64,000 nucleotides of DNA, taken from Angustibacter luteus. GTDB lineage: Bacteria; Actinomycetota; Actinomycetes; Actinomycetales; Angustibacteraceae. The stretch spans positions 294,447-358,446 of the forward strand of contig NZ_BAABFP010000005.1 of assembly GCF_039541115.1 (NCBI RefSeq), read 5' to 3'. Under the pieces are notes generated by a model. It saw nothing but the letters and a program-made list of their open reading frames with translations, did not search any database and was not told the origin of the DNA. This document shows, one piece after another, positions 25,254 to 33,371 of this stretch. How positions within the stretch are numbered: the first letter of the stretch is position 1; each line of letters begins with the position of its first letter. A program made the position numbers and the translations under genes.

Positions 25254-25862
25254 GTGAGCAGCGACCCCGTCATCGGCGTCCTCGCCCTGCAGGGCGACGT
25301 GCGCGAGCACCTGTCCGTCCTCGCGGCGACCGGTGCGCTGGCCCGACCGGTACGCCGGCCCGCCGAGCTGGAGGGCCTGCAGGGCATCGTGCTGCCCGGC
25401 GGGGAGTCGACCACCATCGACAAGCTGTCCCGGATCTTCGAGCTGCGCGACCCGCTGGTGGCAGCCCTGCGGGCCGGGCTGCCGGCCTACGGCTCGTGCG
25501 CGGGCATGATCATGCTGGCCGACCGCATCCTGGACGGCCGGTCCGACCAGCAGACGTTCGGTGGCCTGGACATCACGGTCCGGCGCAACGCCTTCGGCCG
25601 GCAGGTGGCCTCGTTCGAGGAGGACCTGCACCTGGAGGGGGTGCCCGGCGGCCCGGTCCGTGCCGTGTTCATCCGCGCGCCGTGGGTGGAGGAGGCGGGC
25701 GAGTCCGTCGAGGTCATCGGGCGCGTCGAGGACGGTCCGGCCGAAGGTAGGATCGTCGCCGTCCGCCAGGGCGGGCTGCTGGCGACGTCGTTCCACCCCG
25801 AGGTGACGGGCGACGCCCGCGTGCACGAGCTGTTCGTCGAGATGGTGAGGGAGCGTTCATGA
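25254..25862 (+). CDS. pdxT: Pyridoxal 5'-phosphate synthase glutaminase subunit PdxT
   Basis: A 202-residue class I glutamine amidotransferase feeding ammonia to PdxS. The nucleophile Cys is in [10 protein letters not shown], and the His-Glu pair in [11 protein letters not shown]. The oxyanion loop is VLPGGESTT. It is separated from pdxS by the kynU/GNAT pair, whereas in many bacteria the two adjoin. The stop overlaps the yebC start (ATGA). Confidence 0.95.
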   Translation: MSSDPVIGVLALQGDVREHLSVLAATGALARPVRRPAELEGLQGIVLPGGESTTIDKLSRIFELRDPLVAALRAGLPAYGSCAGMIMLADRILDGRSDQQTFGGLDITVRRNAFGRQVASFEEDLHLEGVPGGPVRAVFIRAPWVEEAGESVEVIGRVEDGPAEGRIVAVRQGGLLATSFHPEVTGDARVHELFVEMVRERS

Positions 25863-26623
25863 GCGGCCACTCCAAGTGGGCGACCACCAAGCACCAGAAG
25901 GCGGCCAAGGACGCCAAGCGCAGCAAGGTGTTCGCGAAGCTGATCAAGAACATCGAGGTCGCGGCGCGCACCGGTGGCGGCGACCCGGCGGGCAACCCCA
26001 CCCTGTACGACGCCATCCAGAAGGCGAAGAAGACCTCGGTCCCGAACGAGAACATCGACCGCGCGGTCAAGCGCGGCTCCGGGGCCGAGGCGGGCGGCTC
26101 CGACTGGCAGACGATCATGTACGAGGGCTACGGCCCCGGCGGGGTGGCGTTCCTGGTCGAGTGCCTCACCGACAACAAGAACCGTGCCGCGATGGAGGTC
26201 CGCACCGCGCTGACCCGCAGCGGCGGCAGCCTGGCCGACCCCGGCAGCGTGGCGTACCTGTTCTCCCGCAAGGGCGTCGTCCTGCTCGACAAGACCCAGG
26301 ACGGTCGCGCGCTCAGCGAGGACGCCATCCTGGACGCGGTGCTGGACGCCGGCGCCGAGGAGGTCAACGACAACGGCGAGACCTGGGAGGTCGTGAGCGA
26401 GCCGACCGACCTGGTCGCCGTCCGCACCGCCTTGCAGGACGCCGGGATCGACTACGAGTCGGCCGAGGCGCAGTTCGTGCCGAGCACCCAGATCGAGCTC
26501 GACGTCGACGGCGCCAAGAAGGTCTTCAAGCTGATCGACGCGCTGGAGGACAGCGACGACGTGCAGAACGTCTACGCCAACTTCGACGTCAGCGACGAAA
26601 CGATGGAGCTGGTCGACGCCTGA
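25859..26623 (+). CDS. yebC: YebC/PmpR-family regulatory protein
   Basis: A 254-residue YebC-type protein opening [37 protein letters not shown], with the [30 protein letters not shown] block next. Members act as transcriptional regulators or as translation factors easing ribosome stalling at proline stretches. The gene sits ahead of ruvCAB in most bacteria, as here, but with a 347-nt gap. Confidence 0.95.
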   Translation: MSGHSKWATTKHQKAAKDAKRSKVFAKLIKNIEVAARTGGGDPAGNPTLYDAIQKAKKTSVPNENIDRAVKRGSGAEAGGSDWQTIMYEGYGPGGVAFLVECLTDNKNRAAMEVRTALTRSGGSLADPGSVAYLFSRKGVVLLDKTQDGRALSEDAILDAVLDAGAEEVNDNGETWEVVSEPTDLVAVRTALQDAGIDYESAEAQFVPSTQIELDVDGAKKVFKLIDALEDSDDVQNVYANFDVSDETMELVDA

Positions 26624-26674
26624 GCCGGCAGCGCCGGTGCTGGTCGCGCCGGGGCCGTTCGCGGACGGACCAGA

Positions 26675-26839
26675 TCAGCTGCCCAGCCCGTACATGACCT
26701 CGGGCGGCAGGTAGGGCGGCGGCGGGTCCTCGTGCGGCGCACTCGCGGGCACGGACGTCGTCCACGTCGAGGGCGCCGGCGCGGCGGGCAGTCGGGAGTA
26801 GTCCCGGACCAGCTCCTGCGCCTGCGAAATCGGGGCCAT
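26675..26839 (-). CDS. Possible small protein (54 residues)
   Basis: A leftward frame in the yebC-ruvC gap encodes MAPISQAQELVRDYSRLPAA, then a Pro-rich segment ending PPPYLPPEVMYGLGS. The sequence is less arginine-rich than shadow frames in this genome and has an ordered, protein-like end. No strong ribosome site is seen and I know no homologue. The rest of the 347-nt gap (26624-26970) holds only the ruvC promoter and SOS box at its right end. Confidence 0.4.
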   Translation of the reverse strand: MAPISQAQELVRDYSRLPAAPAPSTWTTSVPASAPHEDPPPPYLPPEVMYGLGS

Positions 26840-26939
26840 GAGCGTCAGTGTGCGGGCCGTCGGCCAATCTGTCGAGACCCTGCGCGTGCTCCGGCGCGCC
26901 GACCCGCCCGCGGGCCCGCGCGTGTGTAGCGTTGGCGCC

Positions 26940-26953
26940 CGAACAGGTGTTCG
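26940..26953. promoter_or_regulatory. SOS box (LexA operator) of ruvCAB
   Basis: CGAACAGGTGTTCG matches the actinobacterial LexA operator CGAACRNRYGTTCG at every position. It lies 17 nt before the ruvC start and just after a TAGCGT -10 candidate (26927-26932), where bound LexA would block initiation. Confidence 0.85.
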
Positions 26954-26970
26954 GACGACTGGAGGACTGC

Positions 26971-27495
26971 GTGCGCGTGCTGGGCGTCGACCCCGGGCTG
27001 ACCCGCTGTGGTGTGGGCGTGGTCTCCGGAGCGCCGGGCCGGCCACTGGACCTGGTGGCCGTCGGGGTCGTCCGCACCCCCGCAGACCTACCGGTGGCGC
27101 TGCGGCTGGTCCAGCTCGAGCGGGCGCTCGAGGAGTGGCTGGACGCGACGGACCCCGACGCGGTAGCCGTCGAGCGCGTCTTCAGCCAGCACAACGTCCG
27201 CACGGTGATGGGCACGGCGCAGGCCTCCGCGGTCGCGATGGTGGTCGCGGCCCGTCGTGGTCTGCCGGTCGCGCTGCACACCCCCAGCGAGGTGAAGGCC
27301 GCAGTGAGTGGCAACGGCCGCGCGGACAAGGCCCAGGTGGCCGCGATGGTGACCCGGCTGCTGCGGCTCGACGCCGCCCCCAAGCCGGCCGATGCCAGCG
27401 ATGCGCTGGCCCTCGCGATCTGTCACGTGTGGCGCGGGGGCGCGAGCGCGCGGATCGAGGCCGCCCTGGCCAAGGCGCACGGCGGTGCCCGGTGA
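26971..27495 (+). CDS. ruvC: Crossover junction endodeoxyribonuclease RuvC
   Basis: A 174-residue Holliday-junction resolvase with the catalytic acids visible: Asp in [12 protein letters not shown], Glu in [10 protein letters not shown], and the C-terminal pair in [16 protein letters not shown] 26971 follows GGAGG by 5 nt. It is the first gene of the LexA-controlled ruvCAB operon, with its stop overlapping ruvA (GTGA). Confidence 0.96.
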   Translation: MRVLGVDPGLTRCGVGVVSGAPGRPLDLVAVGVVRTPADLPVALRLVQLERALEEWLDATDPDAVAVERVFSQHNVRTVMGTAQASAVAMVVAARRGLPVALHTPSEVKAAVSGNGRADKAQVAAMVTRLLRLDAAPKPADASDALALAICHVWRGGASARIEAALAKAHGGAR

Positions 27496-28097
27496 TCGCC
27501 TCGGTCAGCGGCGTCGTCCAGCAGGTCAGCCTGGACGCTGCGGTGGTCTCCGTCGGCGGCGTCGGCCTGCTGGTGCAGGCCAGCCCGCGCACCCTGGCCG
27601 GCCTGCGCGAGGGCCAGCCGACGCTGCTGGCCACGTCGCTGGTGGTCCGCGAGGACTCGCTGACCCTCTTCGGCTTCGCGGACGACGACGAGCGGGCCAC
27701 GTTCGAGGCGCTGCAGTCGGTGACCGGCATCGGCCCGCGCCTGGCGCTGTCCCTGCTCGCGGTGCACGACCCCGAGGCGCTGCGGCGGGCGGTGGCCACT
27801 GACGACCTGGCGGCGCTGCGCAAGGTCCCTGGGGTGGGCCTGAAGAGCGCCCAGCGGATGGTGCTCGAGCTCAAGGGCAAGCTCGGCCTGCCCGGCGGCC
27901 CCGGAGCCGCACCGCTGAATGAGCCCGAGCCGGACGACGAGGCCTGGCGTGGTCAGGTCCGCGACGCGCTCGTCGGGCTGGGCTGGGCGGCCAAGGCCGC
28001 CGACGACGCCATCGCGAAGGTGGCGCCGGCAGCCGGTGAGCCCGTCGACGTCCCGGCGGTGCTGCGGGCCGCCCTGCAGCGGCTGGGCCGCGCATGA
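27492..28097 (+). CDS. ruvA: Holliday junction branch migration protein RuvA
   Basis: A 201-residue protein: an N-terminal OB fold ([29 protein letters not shown]-like), two helix-hairpin-helix motifs ([14 protein letters not shown] and [21 protein letters not shown]), and a C-terminal RuvB-binding domain after a short Pro/Glu linker. It tetramerises on four-way junctions and loads RuvB. It overlaps both ruvC and ruvB. Confidence 0.96.
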   Translation: MIASVSGVVQQVSLDAAVVSVGGVGLLVQASPRTLAGLREGQPTLLATSLVVREDSLTLFGFADDDERATFEALQSVTGIGPRLALSLLAVHDPEALRRAVATDDLAALRKVPGVGLKSAQRMVLELKGKLGLPGGPGAAPLNEPEPDDEAWRGQVRDALVGLGWAAKAADDAIAKVAPAAGEPVDVPAVLRAALQRLGRA

Positions 28098-29233
28098 GCC
28101 CGGCGCGCGACGTCCCCGACGACTTCGACCTGCCGCCCCGCGTCGTGACGCAGGACGCGGACGCCGAGGAGCGGGCGGCCGAGTCCGCGCTGCGCCCGAC
28201 GAGCCTGGCCGAGCTGGTCGGCCAGACGCGGGTGCGCGACCAGCTCGACCTGGTGCTGCAGGCTGCCCGCCGGCGCGGGACCGCGCCGGACCACGTGCTG
28301 CTGTCCGGGCCGCCCGGGCTCGGCAAGACGACGCTCGCGCTGATCATCGGCGCCGAGATGTCGGCGCCTGTCCGGGTGACCAGCGGTCCGGCGATCCAGC
28401 ACGCGGGGGACCTGGCCGCGATCCTGTCGTCGCTGGCCGAGGGCGAGGTGCTCTTCCTGGACGAGATCCACCGGATGTCGCGCCCCGCGGAGGAGATGCT
28501 CTACCTCGCCATGGAGGACTTCCGGGTCGACGTGGTGGTCGGCAAGGGGCCGGGGGCGACCGCGATCCCGCTGGAGCTGCCGCGCTTCACCCTGGTGGGC
28601 GCCACCACGCGCTCCGGCCTGCTGCCGGCGCCGCTGCGTGACCGGTTCGGCTTCACGGCCCACCTCGACTTCTACAGCCCGGTCGAGCTGGACGAGCTGC
28701 TGCACCGGTCCGCCCGACTGCTCGGCATCGAGCTGGACCAGGACGCCTCGACCGAGATCGCCGGGCGCTCGCGCGGCACGCCGCGCATCGCGAACCGGCT
28801 GCTGCGCCGGGTGCGGGACTGGGCCCAGGTGCATGGCGGTGGCCGCATCGACCTGGCCGCGGCCCGCGCCGCGCTGGAGCTCTACGACGTCGACGAGGCC
28901 GGGCTGGACCGCCTCGACCGCGCGGTCCTGCAGGCGCTGTGCACCCGGTTCGGCGGGGGACCGGTCGGCCTCGCGACCCTGGCCGTGTCGGTCGGCGAGG
29001 AGACCGAGACGGTCGAGACCGTGGTCGAGCCGTTCCTGGTCCGTGAGGGTCTGCTGCTGCGCACGCCGCGCGGGCGGGCCGCCACCCCCCAGGCCTGGGC
29101 GCACCTCGGCCTGACGCCGCCGAGGCCCACGCCGGGCGCGGCCGCGCAGCTCAACCTGCTCGAGGACGCACCCGATGGAACCTTCGGCACCGACGCCGAC
29201 GTTGGTCCCTCAGGCGGCGAGCGCTTCCGCTGA
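28094..29233 (+). CDS. ruvB: Holliday junction DNA helicase RuvB
   Basis: A 379-residue AAA+ motor. Walker A is [12 protein letters not shown], Walker B is LFLDEIHRM, sensor 1 lies in [20 protein letters not shown], and the Arg finger region and C-terminal winged helix ([20 protein letters not shown]) follow. The last 35 residues are an extra tail compared with shorter homologues. Last gene of the SOS operon. Confidence 0.97.
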   Translation: MSPARDVPDDFDLPPRVVTQDADAEERAAESALRPTSLAELVGQTRVRDQLDLVLQAARRRGTAPDHVLLSGPPGLGKTTLALIIGAEMSAPVRVTSGPAIQHAGDLAAILSSLAEGEVLFLDEIHRMSRPAEEMLYLAMEDFRVDVVVGKGPGATAIPLELPRFTLVGATTRSGLLPAPLRDRFGFTAHLDFYSPVELDELLHRSARLLGIELDQDASTEIAGRSRGTPRIANRLLRRVRDWAQVHGGGRIDLAAARAALELYDVDEAGLDRLDRAVLQALCTRFGGGPVGLATLAVSVGEETETVETVVEPFLVREGLLLRTPRGRAATPQAWAHLGLTPPRPTPGAAAQLNLLEDAPDGTFGTDADVGPSGGERFR

Positions 29234-29282
29234 CCCAGCCGGCGGACCAGGACCATCGTTGCGATTCCGTGTCCGCGTTGGT

Positions 29283-29311
29283 TTGGTCGCCCGGCGACGC
29301 TCACATAGACT
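29283..29311 (+). promoter_or_regulatory. Probable promoter for yajC-secD-secF
   Basis: TTGGTC (29283-29288), a 17-nt spacer and TAGACT (29306-29311) make one of the best housekeeping-type promoters in the window. The start would be near 29318, about 80 nt before yajC, and it separates the Sec genes from the SOS-controlled ruv operon. Confidence 0.55.
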
Positions 29312-29398
29312 CGCCTGTTGGCCCAGCCGTCCACACGGGACGAACTGGACGTACCCGACATTGACCGACGCAGAGCGTCGCGGAAGGACCATGGGCGC

Positions 29399-29725
29399 GT
29401 GAAAGCTTCGGACCTGCTGATCTTCGCCTTGCCGGTGATCCTGCTGCTGTTCCTGTTCCAGTCCCAGCGCCGTCGGCAGCGGACGTTCACGTCGCTGCAG
29501 GACCAGCTCGCGGCCGGCCAGGAGGTCGTCACGACGTCCGGGCTGTACGGCCGCATCGTCAGCCTCGACGAGCGCGTCGTCGTGCTCGAGACCGGTCCGG
29601 GCCAGACCGTGCGGTGGGACCGCCGCGCGATCGCCAGCGTCGTTCCCGAAGACAGCGTGGTGCCGGGCGACGCGCCCACCCCCCCCGCAGACCCGGCGCC
29701 CGACGCCCAGAACGACGAGAAGTGA
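29399..29725 (+). CDS. yajC: Preprotein translocase accessory subunit YajC
   Basis: A 108-residue YajC: an N-terminal membrane segment (about 5-22, DLLIFALPVILLLFLF), the QSQRRRQRTFTSLQDQLAAGQEVVTTSGLYGRIVSLDERVVVLE core, and an acidic, Pro-rich tail. It partners SecDF at the Sec channel. GTG 29399 gives the canonical start; GGAAGGA is 10-11 nt upstream, slightly far. Confidence 0.93.
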   Translation: MKASDLLIFALPVILLLFLFQSQRRRQRTFTSLQDQLAAGQEVVTTSGLYGRIVSLDERVVVLETGPGQTVRWDRRAIASVVPEDSVVPGDAPTPPADPAPDAQNDEK

Positions 29726-29734
29726 GCGCCTGAC

Positions 29735-31525
29735 GTGGCTGGACCCAACAAGCGGCACGGTCGACCGAGCCGTCCCCTCCTCGCCCTCCTCGGGCTCATC
29801 CTGGTCCTGGGCGGCGTCATCGCCGCGCAGGTGAAGTGGGCCGACGGCCAGTGGACCCCGCAGCTCGGCCTCGACCTCGAGGGCGGCACCCAGATCGTGC
29901 TGCAGCCGGTCATCAAGGGCGGCGGCAAGGTGGACGACGCGACGCTGCGGCAGTCGGTGGACATCATCCGGGCCCGCATCGACGGCTCGGGTGTCGGCGA
30001 GGCCGAGATCACCACCGAGGGCGGCCGCAACATCGTGGTCGCGGTGCCCGGCAAGGTGACCGACGCCCAGCGCCGCCTGATCACCCAGTCCTCGCAGCTG
30101 CAGTTCCGGCCGGTGCTCGCCGAGGCGGCCGCGCAGCCCACGCCGACCGCCACGTCCACCGCGACGTCCACCCCGAGTGGCACCGCGACGGGTACGGCGA
30201 CGCCCAAGGCGACCGCGACGGCCACGGCCAGCCCCACCACGAGCAGCGAGAAGGCGGCACTGCCGCAGTCCCTGCTGAAGAGCGGGACGACCGCGACCCC
30301 GTCCGCGACGCCCACGGCATCCGCGTCGCCGACCGCCTCCGGTGCAGTCACCCCGGCGCCGAAGCCGACCAGCCCGAGCGACCTGAACCAGATCACTCCG
30401 CAGATCCAGGCCCAGTTCGAGGCCGAGACGTGCTCGGACGCGACGAAGCTGCCGGACAGCCAAGCCGATCCGAACGCACCGCTGGTGACCTGCTCCGCGG
30501 ATCTGTCGACCAAGTACATCCTCGGCCCCGTCGAGGTGGACGGCAGCGACATCAAGAGTGCGACTGCGGGTCTGCAGCAGCTGCAGAACGGTGGCACCTC
30601 CACCACCTGGGAGATCCAGCTCGCCTTCAACGGCGAGGGCACGGACAAGTTCTCCGAGACGACGACGCGGCTCTACACCCTGACGCCGCCGCAGAACCAG
30701 TTCGCCATCGTGCTCGACGGGCGAGTCATCTCGGCTCCGCAGACCAACGAGCCGATCACCGGTGGCACCGCCTCGATCACGGGCAACTTCACCCAGAAGA
30801 GCTCGCTGGAGCTGGCGAACCAGCTGAAGTACGGCGCTCTCCCGCTCTCGTTCACCAAGCAGACGGAAGAGGAGATCAGCCCGCTGCTCGGCAAGGAGCA
30901 GCTCCAGCGCGGTCTGATCGCCGGTCTGATCGGCCTGCTGCTCGTGGTGCTCTACTCGCTGCTGCAGTACCGCGCCCTCGGCTTCGTGACGGTGGCGTCG
31001 CTGCTGGTCGCGGGGGTGATCACCTACGAGGTCGTCGTCGTGCTCGGCAACTCGTCGGGCCTGCGGCTGACCCTGGCCGGGATCACCGGTCTGATCGTGT
31101 CGATCGGTGTCACCGCCGACTCGTTCATCGTCTACTTCGAACGGGTCCGGGACGAGGTGCGTGACGGACGTAGCCTGCGCTCGGCCGTGGACACCGGGTG
31201 GAAGCGGGCCCGACGCACGATCCTGGCGGCGGACTCGATCAACTTCCTCGCTGCGGTCGTGCTGTACATCCTGGCCGCCGGTGGCGTGCGCGGGTTCGCG
31301 TACACGCTCGGCCTGGCCACGATCATCGACGTCGTCGTCGTCGTGCTCTTCACCCACCCGCTGCTGACCATCCTGGCCCGGACGAAGTTCTTCGGTCAGG
31401 GTCATCGCTGGTCCGGTCTCGACCCCGAGCGCCTCGGTGCCGGGACGGCGATCGGTGTGAAGGCCAACCTCGGCACCATCGCCTCGCGTCGCGCCGCCGC
31501 CGCCACGACCCCCCAGGACGCCTGA
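29735..31525 (+). CDS. secD: Protein translocase subunit SecD
   Basis: A 596-residue RND-type Sec accessory protein using the proton gradient to pull secreted proteins outward. A first membrane helix (about 15-33) precedes LGLDLEGGTQIVL, a P1 periplasmic domain, and a five-helix C-terminal membrane block with YSLLQYRALGFVTVASLLVAGV and GITGLIVSIGVTADSFIVYFERVRDE. P1 is interrupted (about residues 132-215) by an 80-residue Thr/Ala/Pro/Ser tract made of near-repeats such as TATSTPSGTATGTATPKATA. The stop overlaps secF (TGATG). Confidence 0.95.
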   Translation: MAGPNKRHGRPSRPLLALLGLILVLGGVIAAQVKWADGQWTPQLGLDLEGGTQIVLQPVIKGGGKVDDATLRQSVDIIRARIDGSGVGEAEITTEGGRNIVVAVPGKVTDAQRRLITQSSQLQFRPVLAEAAAQPTPTATSTATSTPSGTATGTATPKATATATASPTTSSEKAALPQSLLKSGTTATPSATPTASASPTASGAVTPAPKPTSPSDLNQITPQIQAQFEAETCSDATKLPDSQADPNAPLVTCSADLSTKYILGPVEVDGSDIKSATAGLQQLQNGGTSTTWEIQLAFNGEGTDKFSETTTRLYTLTPPQNQFAIVLDGRVISAPQTNEPITGGTASITGNFTQKSSLELANQLKYGALPLSFTKQTEEEISPLLGKEQLQRGLIAGLIGLLLVVLYSLLQYRALGFVTVASLLVAGVITYEVVVVLGNSSGLRLTLAGITGLIVSIGVTADSFIVYFERVRDEVRDGRSLRSAVDTGWKRARRTILAADSINFLAAVVLYILAAGGVRGFAYTLGLATIIDVVVVVLFTHPLLTILARTKFFGQGHRWSGLDPERLGAGTAIGVKANLGTIASRRAAAATTPQDA

Positions 31526-32694
31526 TGTTCAGCTTCGCCGCATTCGGCAACCAGCTCTACACGGGCGAGCGCTCGATCGAGGTCGTGCGCCGCCAGAAGA
31601 TCTGGTACGCGATCTCGGCCGTGATCCTGCTGCTGTCCCTGGTCGCGCTGCTGACCCGCGGTCTCGTTCTGGGGCTGGAGTTCACCGGCGGCACGGAGTT
31701 CCGCGTCGTGTCGGTGCAGACGACGAACACCATCCCCGGTGCGGACGCCGTCACCGAGGGAGCCCCGGGCGCCGAGGCCAACGTGACCACCGTCGGCAGC
31801 TCCTCGATCCGCGTGCAGACCGACGAGCTCACCGACGCCCAGATCGACAAGGTCACCGCCGCGCTCGCCAAGGCGTACGGCGTGCCGGAGGACAACGTCA
31901 CGGTCTCCACCGTGGGTCCGTCGTGGGGTCAGACCGTGTCCAAGAAGGCGATCCAGGGTCTGGTCGTCTTCCTGATCCTGGTGGCGCTGTTCATCTCGGT
32001 CTACTTCCGCACCTGGAAGATGGCGCTGTCCGCGATCATCGCTCTCGTGCACGACCTGTTCATCACGGTCGGCATCTACGCCTTGGTCGGGTTCGAGGTG
32101 ACCCCTGCGTCCGTCATCGGGTTCCTGACGATCCTCGGGTACTCCCTGTACGACACCGTCGTGGTGTTCGACAAGGTGCGCGAGAACACCGACCACATCA
32201 CGACGCAGACGAAGCGCACCTACTCCGAGGCCGCGAACCTCGCCGTCAACCAGACGCTGGTGCGGTCCATCAACACCTCCGTGGTGGCGCTGCTGCCGGT
32301 CGGGTCGATCCTGTTCATCGGGGCCTTCTGGCTCGGTGCGGGCACGCTGAAGGACCTGTCGCTGGCGCTGTTCGTCGGTATCGCCACCGGTACGTACTCG
32401 TCCATCTTCATCGCGACCCCGTTGCTCGCGGACCTGCGTGAGCGCGAGCCCGAGATGAAGGCGCTGAAGAAGCGCGTGCTGTCCCGGCGCACCGGTGCCG
32501 TGGCCCCGACGGCCGGCGGCCGCGCCAGCCGCGCCGCCGCAGCGGGCACCGCCACCGCGGTGCTCGAGCGCGACGTGCAGGACGAGGCGGACTCGGACGA
32601 CGCGGCACCGCCGGCGCCGCAGGACGGGCCCGGGTCCCGGCCGCGTCAGACGGGTCCGCGCAACCAGCCCAAGCGCAAGCCCCGCCGCAAGTGA
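31525..32694 (+). CDS. secF: Protein translocase subunit SecF
   Basis: A 389-residue SecF with the LGLEFTGGTEFRVV motif after the first membrane helix, the GPSWGQTVSKKAIQGLVVFLILVALFISVYFRTWKMALSAI block, GFLTILGYSLYDTVVVFDKVREN and the final two helices. A C-terminal tail of about 90 residues, first Ala/Arg-rich then acidic and finally Lys/Arg/Pro-rich, extends into the cytosol. It works with SecD and YajC and overlaps apt. Confidence 0.95.
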   Translation: MFSFAAFGNQLYTGERSIEVVRRQKIWYAISAVILLLSLVALLTRGLVLGLEFTGGTEFRVVSVQTTNTIPGADAVTEGAPGAEANVTTVGSSSIRVQTDELTDAQIDKVTAALAKAYGVPEDNVTVSTVGPSWGQTVSKKAIQGLVVFLILVALFISVYFRTWKMALSAIIALVHDLFITVGIYALVGFEVTPASVIGFLTILGYSLYDTVVVFDKVRENTDHITTQTKRTYSEAANLAVNQTLVRSINTSVVALLPVGSILFIGAFWLGAGTLKDLSLALFVGIATGTYSSIFIATPLLADLREREPEMKALKKRVLSRRTGAVAPTAGGRASRAAAAGTATAVLERDVQDEADSDDAAPPAPQDGPGSRPRQTGPRNQPKRKPRRK

Positions 32695-33236
32695 GCCCTG
32701 CCTCCGACGCCGCGCCCACAGCGGCTGACCTGCTCGCCCGCTTCGTCCGGGACGTCCCGGACTTCCCGTCGGCCGGGGTGATGTTCAAGGACATCGCCCC
32801 GCTCCTGGCCGACGGGCCGGCCTTCGGTGCGGTCGTGGGCGATCTGGCCGACCGCTACCGCGGCACGGTCGACGCCGTCGTCGGGATCGAGGCCCGCGGG
32901 TTCATGCTGGCCGCGCCGGTCGCCGTGACGCTCGGAGTCGGCTTCGTGCCGGTCCGCAAGGCCGGGAAGCTGCCTGGCCCCGTGTGGGCCGCCGAGTACG
33001 CGCTCGAGTACGGCACGGCGGAGATCGAGGTCCAGCAGGACGCCTTCGGGGCGGGACGCCGGGTGCTGGTGCTGGACGACGTCCTGGCTACCGGGGGAAC
33101 GGCCGAGGCCACCTGCGAGCTGGTCGAGCGAGCCGGCGCCGAGGTGGTCGAGCTCGCCGTCCTGCTCGAGCTGGCCTTCCTGAGCGGCCGCGACAAGCTG
33201 CCCGGTCGGCCGGTGCACGCCCTGCTGACCGTCTGA
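32691..33236 (+). CDS. apt: Adenine phosphoribosyltransferase
   Basis: A 181-residue type I PRTase that salvages adenine to AMP. Visible are RDVPDFPSAGVMFKDIAPLL, VGIEARGFMLAAPVA, VPVRKAGKLPG and the PRPP loop VLVLDDVLATGGTAEAT. GTG 32691 overlaps the secF stop. The secF-apt-rel order is the actinobacterial norm. Confidence 0.96.
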   Translation: MSPASDAAPTAADLLARFVRDVPDFPSAGVMFKDIAPLLADGPAFGAVVGDLADRYRGTVDAVVGIEARGFMLAAPVAVTLGVGFVPVRKAGKLPGPVWAAEYALEYGTAEIEVQQDAFGAGRRVLVLDDVLATGGTAEATCELVERAGAEVVELAVLLELAFLSGRDKLPGRPVHALLTV

Positions 33237-33282
33237 CCCGTTCGCGCGGGAATCGCCCGCACACGTTGGGCCGTTTGCCTGG

Positions 33283-33291
33283 TTGTCCACA
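33283..33291 (+). other. DnaA-box-like sequence (TTGTCCACA)
   Basis: TTGTCCACA is embedded in CTGGTTGTCCACAG (33279-33292), the same 14-mer as at 12360-12373. It lies 40 nt upstream of the TAGACT -10 candidate (33331-33336) of rel. Confidence 0.4.
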
Positions 33292-33371
33292 GGGCTGGGA
33301 CGGTCTCGTGGGCTGATGCCCCCGGGTCCGTAGACTGGTTCGACGGTGGTAGGACGGCGGACGGAGCACAC

